NCBI RefSeq assembly: GCF_900156435.1
Contig: NZ_FTPQ01000003.1
Span: 434,001-498,000 of the forward strand
DNA: 64,000 nt
Origin: Microbacterium sp. RU1D
Lineage (GTDB): Bacteria; Actinomycetota; Actinomycetes; Actinomycetales; Microbacteriaceae
Direction of reading: 5' to 3'
Part shown: one piece after another, positions 60,904 to 64,000 of the stretch
Numbering within the stretch: position 1 is the stretch's first letter
Layout of the letters: each line of letters begins with the position of its first letter
Translations under genes and position numbers: made by a program
Notes under the pieces: model-generated
Database searches by the model: none
What the model saw: the letters and a program-made list of their open reading frames with translations, nothing else
What the model was told of the DNA's origin: nothing

Positions 60904-62421
60904 TCACCCGCCGGCGTGCTGGCGCAACCAGGCGATCGGATCGATCGGCGTCGTGCCGTTCTGGAGGATCTCGACGTGGGTGTGGGCGCCGAACGAGCGA
61001 CCCGTGTTTCCGGTGCGGCCGAGGAACTGGCCCACGTGCACCTTCTCACCCTGGGTGACCTGCAGCGAGCCGTACTGCATGTGGCCGTAACGGCTCGAAA
61101 CCAGCTGTCCGTCGATCTCGTGGTCGATCAGCACGGTCACACCGAAGGCGCCGCCTTGCTCGGTCGCGATGCGCACGGTGCCGTCGGCGATGGCCTGCAC
61201 GGGCGAACCCTCGCCGGGCACGAAGTCGGCGCCCTCGTGGAAGCCGCCGTCGCGCATGCCGAAGCCGTACGAGATCGACACGCCCACGGCGAAGGGCCAC
61301 TGGATCGGGGCCGTCGGGTCGTTGACGTAGAAGTCGGACGGGCGGGTGATGCCCGAGTCGAGCGCCATCTTCGCGTAGGTCGTGGCGCTGTAGCCGTCAT
61401 CGGCGCGGTCGACGACACCGGCCTGCGCCTGCGCGGGGGCGACGTAGGCCTGGATCTCACCGTCGCCCGCGGCGACATCGCTGCCGCCCACGGCGAGGCG
61501 GGTGGTCGCGGCCTCGGGGGCGGTGACGCTGTCGGTGCCGCTCGCCGAGGCGAGGGCGCTGACGGGCATGGTCATGCCGACGGTCAGCAGACCGACGACG
61601 CCCATGACGCCCACCGAGAACGACGTGGCCGCGATGCGACGGACGTTGCGGCGGGTGCGGGGTGCGGCCGCAGCAGCGGCGGGCAGCCCCTCGGCGACGG
61701 GCTCGCGGGGAGCGACGACCGGCGTCTGGATCGCGGTCTCCCCCGTGAAGGAGAAGAGGCGCGCGGCGGTGGCGAACTCGTCGGCGTCGTCAGCGGCGGC
61801 GTCGACGGGCTCCGCGGCAGCGACGGGCTCGTCGGCGACGACGGATGCCGCAGGCGCGGGGAGCGCGGCATCCGAGGTCTCGTCGACCGGCTCGGCGGTG
61901 ACCGCGTCGACGACGGCGGAGTCGATGATCACGGATGCCGCCGGGCGCCGGCGCGAGCGGCGCGAGACCGGAAGCGTGATGGGCGAGGTGGGCAGCGAAA
62001 CGGGGGTCGTGGCCACGTCGCTGTCGGCGCTCTGCAGGATGACGGCGACCTCGTCGGAGCGGCGCTCCTCGACGACGGTGACCTCGAGGGCGTCGGACGC
62101 ATCGTCGACGGACGACGCATCGGCGGCCGGCTCGCGGGCCGGCAGTGTCGGCTCGATCGTCGCGGCGATGACGGTCTCCATGACGGCCATCGCGACGTTC
62201 TCGATGAGTTCGGGCTGCGACGCGGACTCGGCGTCGACGGGCGCCGGGTCGGCGGGCTTCGGGGCGGCCTCGTCGACGACCGCGGTGGGCGTCTCGCTCG
62301 CGGCGAGACGGCGCATTTCGGCGCGGGTCAATCGCGGGGCGGGCTCGATGGCAGACGTGGCGAGGGGGCGACGAGACCGCCGGGTCGGGGCGGGCTCAGT
62401 CTCGGGGGCTTCTGACGGCAA
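60904..62421 (-). CDS. M23-family peptidase (LytM domain) with long Ala/Pro/Asp-rich N-terminus
   Basis: A 505-residue cell-wall protein. Residues 1-255 are low-complexity and acidic, a single membrane helix follows (SFSVGVMGVVGLLTVGMTMP), and the C-terminal 130 residues are a LytM/M23 zinc peptidase with GFHEGADFVPG (first H and D ligands) and GAHTHVEI (HxH). It should cleave or bind peptidoglycan cross-links outside the cell. The start is uncertain: TTG at 62421 is the first usual start codon in a frame that stays open for another 35 codons upstream without ATG or GTG. Confidence 0.87.
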   Translation of the reverse strand: MPSEAPETEPAPTRRSRRPLATSAIEPAPRLTRAEMRRLAASETPTAVVDEAAPKPADPAPVDAESASQPELIENVAMAVMETVIAATIEPTLPAREPAADASSVDDASDALEVTVVEERRSDEVAVILQSADSDVATTPVSLPTSPITLPVSRRSRRRPAASVIIDSAVVDAVTAEPVDETSDAALPAPAASVVADEPVAAAEPVDAAADDADEFATAARLFSFTGETAIQTPVVAPREPVAEGLPAAAAAAPRTRRNVRRIAATSFSVGVMGVVGLLTVGMTMPVSALASASGTDSVTAPEAATTRLAVGGSDVAAGDGEIQAYVAPAQAQAGVVDRADDGYSATTYAKMALDSGITRPSDFYVNDPTAPIQWPFAVGVSISYGFGMRDGGFHEGADFVPGEGSPVQAIADGTVRIATEQGGAFGVTVLIDHEIDGQLVSSRYGHMQYGSLQVTQGEKVHVGQFLGRTGNTGRSFGAHTHVEILQNGTTPIDPIAWLRQHAGG

Positions 62422-62571
62422 CGCGCGGGGGCTCTCGTGTCGTGTCGCAGGCGCGACGGCTTCGGGCTTTGGGGGCTTGGCCGTTTTCCGTGGATTCGGG
62501 TCACGAAAAATAACGAACTGGTAAACACCCTACCCCGGGCGGTCTGGGAATGCCATGAACGCCCCGCCTTT

Positions 62572-63369
62572 TCACCTGTCGTAATCGAGCAGGGGCTCCA
62601 GGCGCGCGAAGAACGCGGGGCCCGCGGCGATGACCATGCCGTTGCCGGGTCGCCCACCGGGAGCTCCGCCGACGGTGCCGCCGGCCTCCTGCACGAGCAG
62701 CGATCCGGCCGCGTGGTCCCACGGCTGCGTGCCGCGCTCGTAGTACGCGTCGACACGACCGGCGGCCACGGAGGCCAGGTCGAGCGAGGCCGCGCCGATG
62801 CGGCGCACGTCGCGCGCGATCGGCATCACGCGCGAGAGCTGGGCCAGCGCCGGACCGTGCGTCTCGGGGTTGTAGCCGAACCCGGTGGCCACGAGCCCGC
62901 CGGCCGGGCCCACCTCGCTCACCGCGAGGCGCTGGTCGCCGAGCCAGGCGCCGCCGCCCTGCGAGGCCCGGAACAGCTCGCCCGTGACGGGGTTGTAGAC
63001 GGCGCCGGCGAGCGCGGTCCAGGCGGCCGTGTCGGCCGTCCCCTCGACCGCCGCGATGCTGACCGCCCAGGCGGGGATGCCGTAGGCGTAATTGACGGTG
63101 CCGTCGATCGGGTCGACGACCCAGGTGATGCCGCTCGTGCCCTCCTCGGCTCCGGACTCCTCGCCGAAGAACCCGTCGTCGGGCCGTTCGCGCCTGAGCT
63201 CCGCGCGGATGAACGCCTCCACCTCGCGATCGGCGGCGGTGACGATGTCGGCGGCGGCCGACTTGGTCGCGGCCACCGTCACCCCCTCCCGACGACGACG
63301 GTGAGCGAGCTCGCCGGCTTCGCGGGCGATGCGCGCGGCGATGTCGAGCAGTTCTGCGGGGAGGGTCAT
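62572..63369 (-). CDS. Inositol monophosphatase family protein
   Basis: A 265-residue Mg2+-dependent phosphatase. The metal ligands are in FFGEESGAEE (Glu near residue 73), WVVDPIDGTVNYAYG (DPIDGT near 88) and QPWDHAAGSLLV (near 215). Substrates in this family include inositol-1-phosphate, histidinol phosphate and fructose-1,6-bisphosphate; none is favoured here. The ATG at 63369 is chosen because TAGCGT lies seven bases before it; the GTG at 63378 would overlap that box. Confidence 0.88.
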   Translation of the reverse strand: MTLPAELLDIAARIAREAGELAHRRRREGVTVAATKSAAADIVTAADREVEAFIRAELRRERPDDGFFGEESGAEEGTSGITWVVDPIDGTVNYAYGIPAWAVSIAAVEGTADTAAWTALAGAVYNPVTGELFRASQGGGAWLGDQRLAVSEVGPAGGLVATGFGYNPETHGPALAQLSRVMPIARDVRRIGAASLDLASVAAGRVDAYYERGTQPWDHAAGSLLVQEAGGTVGGAPGGRPGNGMVIAAGPAFFARLEPLLDYDR

Positions 63370-63418
63370 GGCATCCACGCTACTGCGCCACCCCCCGCGC
63401 AGAATTCGTCGTCCTCGT

Positions 63419-63424
63419 TAGCGT
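63419..63424 (+). promoter_or_regulatory. Predicted -10 box for the FAD oxidoreductase gene
   Basis: TAGCGT is six bases before the ATG at 63431. In the same 60-bp gap another TAGCGT on the minus strand serves the divergent phosphatase gene. Confidence 0.5.
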
Positions 63425-63430
63425 GGGGTC

Positions 63431-64000
63431 ATGACCGCTTCGGAATCTCGCCGGTACGACGTCGTCATCGTGGGGGGCGGGCACAACGCCCTCGTCGCCG
63501 CGGCCTACCTCGCCCGAGCAGGGCGCCGAGTGGCGGTGATCGAGAGAGCCGACGTCGTGGGCGGAGCGGCCGTGTCGGAACGTCCGTGGTTCGGCGTCGA
63601 CGCGCGCCTGTCGCGCTATTCGTACCTGGTGAGCCTGCTGCCCCAACGCGTCATCGACGATCTCGGCCTGCGCATCACCCTGAAGCGACGTCGCTACTCC
63701 TCCTACACGCCCGATCCGAGCGATCCCTCGCGCGGGATCCTCATCGACACCCAGGATGCCAAGGCCACGGCCGCGTCGTTCACGCGCACCCTGGGCGACG
63801 ACGGCGCCGCCGAAGCGGAGCGGTTCGCGGCGTTCGGGGAGCGTCTCGCGCCGCTGGCGAAGGCGGTGTTCCCGACCATGACGGAGCCCCTGCCGACGGC
63901 CGACGAGCTGCGCGGACGCGTCGGCGACGACGAGCTGTGGGACGCGCTCACGACCCGCCCCCTGGGAGGTCTGCTGCGACGTTCGTTCGACAGCGACCTC
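63431..64000 (+). CDS. NAD(P)/FAD-dependent oxidoreductase, phytoene-desaturase-like (3' end cut by window)
   Basis: The first 190 residues are visible. RYDVVIVGGGHNALVAAAYL at residues 8-27 is an FAD Rossmann motif, followed by VIERADVVGGAAVSE as in CrtI/PYROXD2-type desaturases and oxidoreductases. The gene continues beyond the window. It has a leaderless-type promoter and is divergent from the inositol-monophosphatase gene. Substrate unknown. Confidence 0.85.
   Translation, partial: MTASESRRYDVVIVGGGHNALVAAAYLARAGRRVAVIERADVVGGAAVSERPWFGVDARLSRYSYLVSLLPQRVIDDLGLRITLKRRRYSSYTPDPSDPSRGILIDTQDAKATAASFTRTLGDDGAAEAERFAAFGERLAPLAKAVFPTMTEPLPTADELRGRVGDDELWDALTTRPLGGLLRRSFDSDL

Noticed and set aside
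62422..62571. Possible c-di-AMP (ydaO) riboswitch upstream of the M23 peptidase
   Set aside because: Such riboswitches precede some actinobacterial wall hydrolases, but I could not find the conserved core elements here.

Overview
The window is about 70% G+C, uses GC-rich third codon positions, has long acidic extensions on NusG, a PafA/F420-era style of short leaderless promoters (TANNNT six or seven bases before a start codon) and carries actinobacterial families such as RamB, HadA/HadB-like dehydratases and twin Asp23 proteins. I read it as a chromosome segment of a Microbacteriaceae member, most like Microbacterium; the species cannot be fixed from this sequence.

Layout. 1-2.4 kb: a polar amino-acid ABC importer (ATPase cut by the window edge, permease, lipoprotein). 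2.6-7.2 kb: the conserved tRNA-Trp, secE, nusG, rplK, rplA block on the minus strand, but split between nusG and rplK by about 1.86 kb holding an oppositely oriented DUF559-type nuclease-like gene, three copies of a 68-nt palindromic element and a 33-bp tandem array. 7.5-15.8 kb: a probable putrescine/GABA catabolic unit (gabD, amino-acid permease, double universal-stress protein, flavin amine oxidase, gabT) with a divergent PucR regulator. 15.9-20.8 kb: the glyoxylate shunt (ramB, aceA, aceB). 21-22.7 kb: ClC channel and a small membrane protein. 22.7-26.5 kb: aspartate-type aminotransferase, a decayed DUF559 gene between two palindromic elements, murB and two MaoC/Had-like dehydratases. 26.6-30.8 kb: TauE/SafE exporter preceded by a small ORF and terminator, an F420-reductase-like protein, and a transsulfuration pair (cystathionine gamma- and beta-synthase) preceded by a cysteine-rich leader peptide. 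30.9-33.8 kb: SDR protein, Asp23-type envelope-stress cluster with an ECF sigma factor; the divergent asp23 gene carries two compensating frameshifts. 34-42.5 kb: epimerase, disulfide-reductase-like flavoprotein, TetR regulator, MHS transporter with PaaI thioesterase and a shared operator, ECF sigma/anti-sigma pair, aldo-keto reductase. 42.5-48.8 kb: adenosine deaminase, a PotABCD/Fbp-like ABC importer and a divergent LacI regulator with three identical operators. 48.9-55.5 kb: fatty-acid desaturase, a pseudokinase, an ArsR-phosphatase fusion, a group II decarboxylase and a drug-efflux MFS.

55.5-60.7 kb is a lower-GC accessory island between the MFS gene and tRNA-Met/tRNA-Thr. It holds a KAP-type P-loop NTPase between two directly repeated 130-residue HTH genes, then an orphan C-terminal Rhs toxin tip with a four-helix membrane protein that is a candidate immunity protein. 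60.9-64 kb returns to housekeeping genes: LytM/M23 peptidase, inositol-monophosphatase family enzyme and a partial FAD oxidoreductase.

The two most unusual things are (i) the repeated association of 60-70 nt palindromes with DUF559 genes, reminiscent of the REP/RAYT relationship, and (ii) the KAP NTPase cassette bounded by duplicated HTH genes beside tRNA genes, which looks like a mobile defence module. No CRISPR array, rRNA operon or recognisable insertion-sequence transposase was seen.
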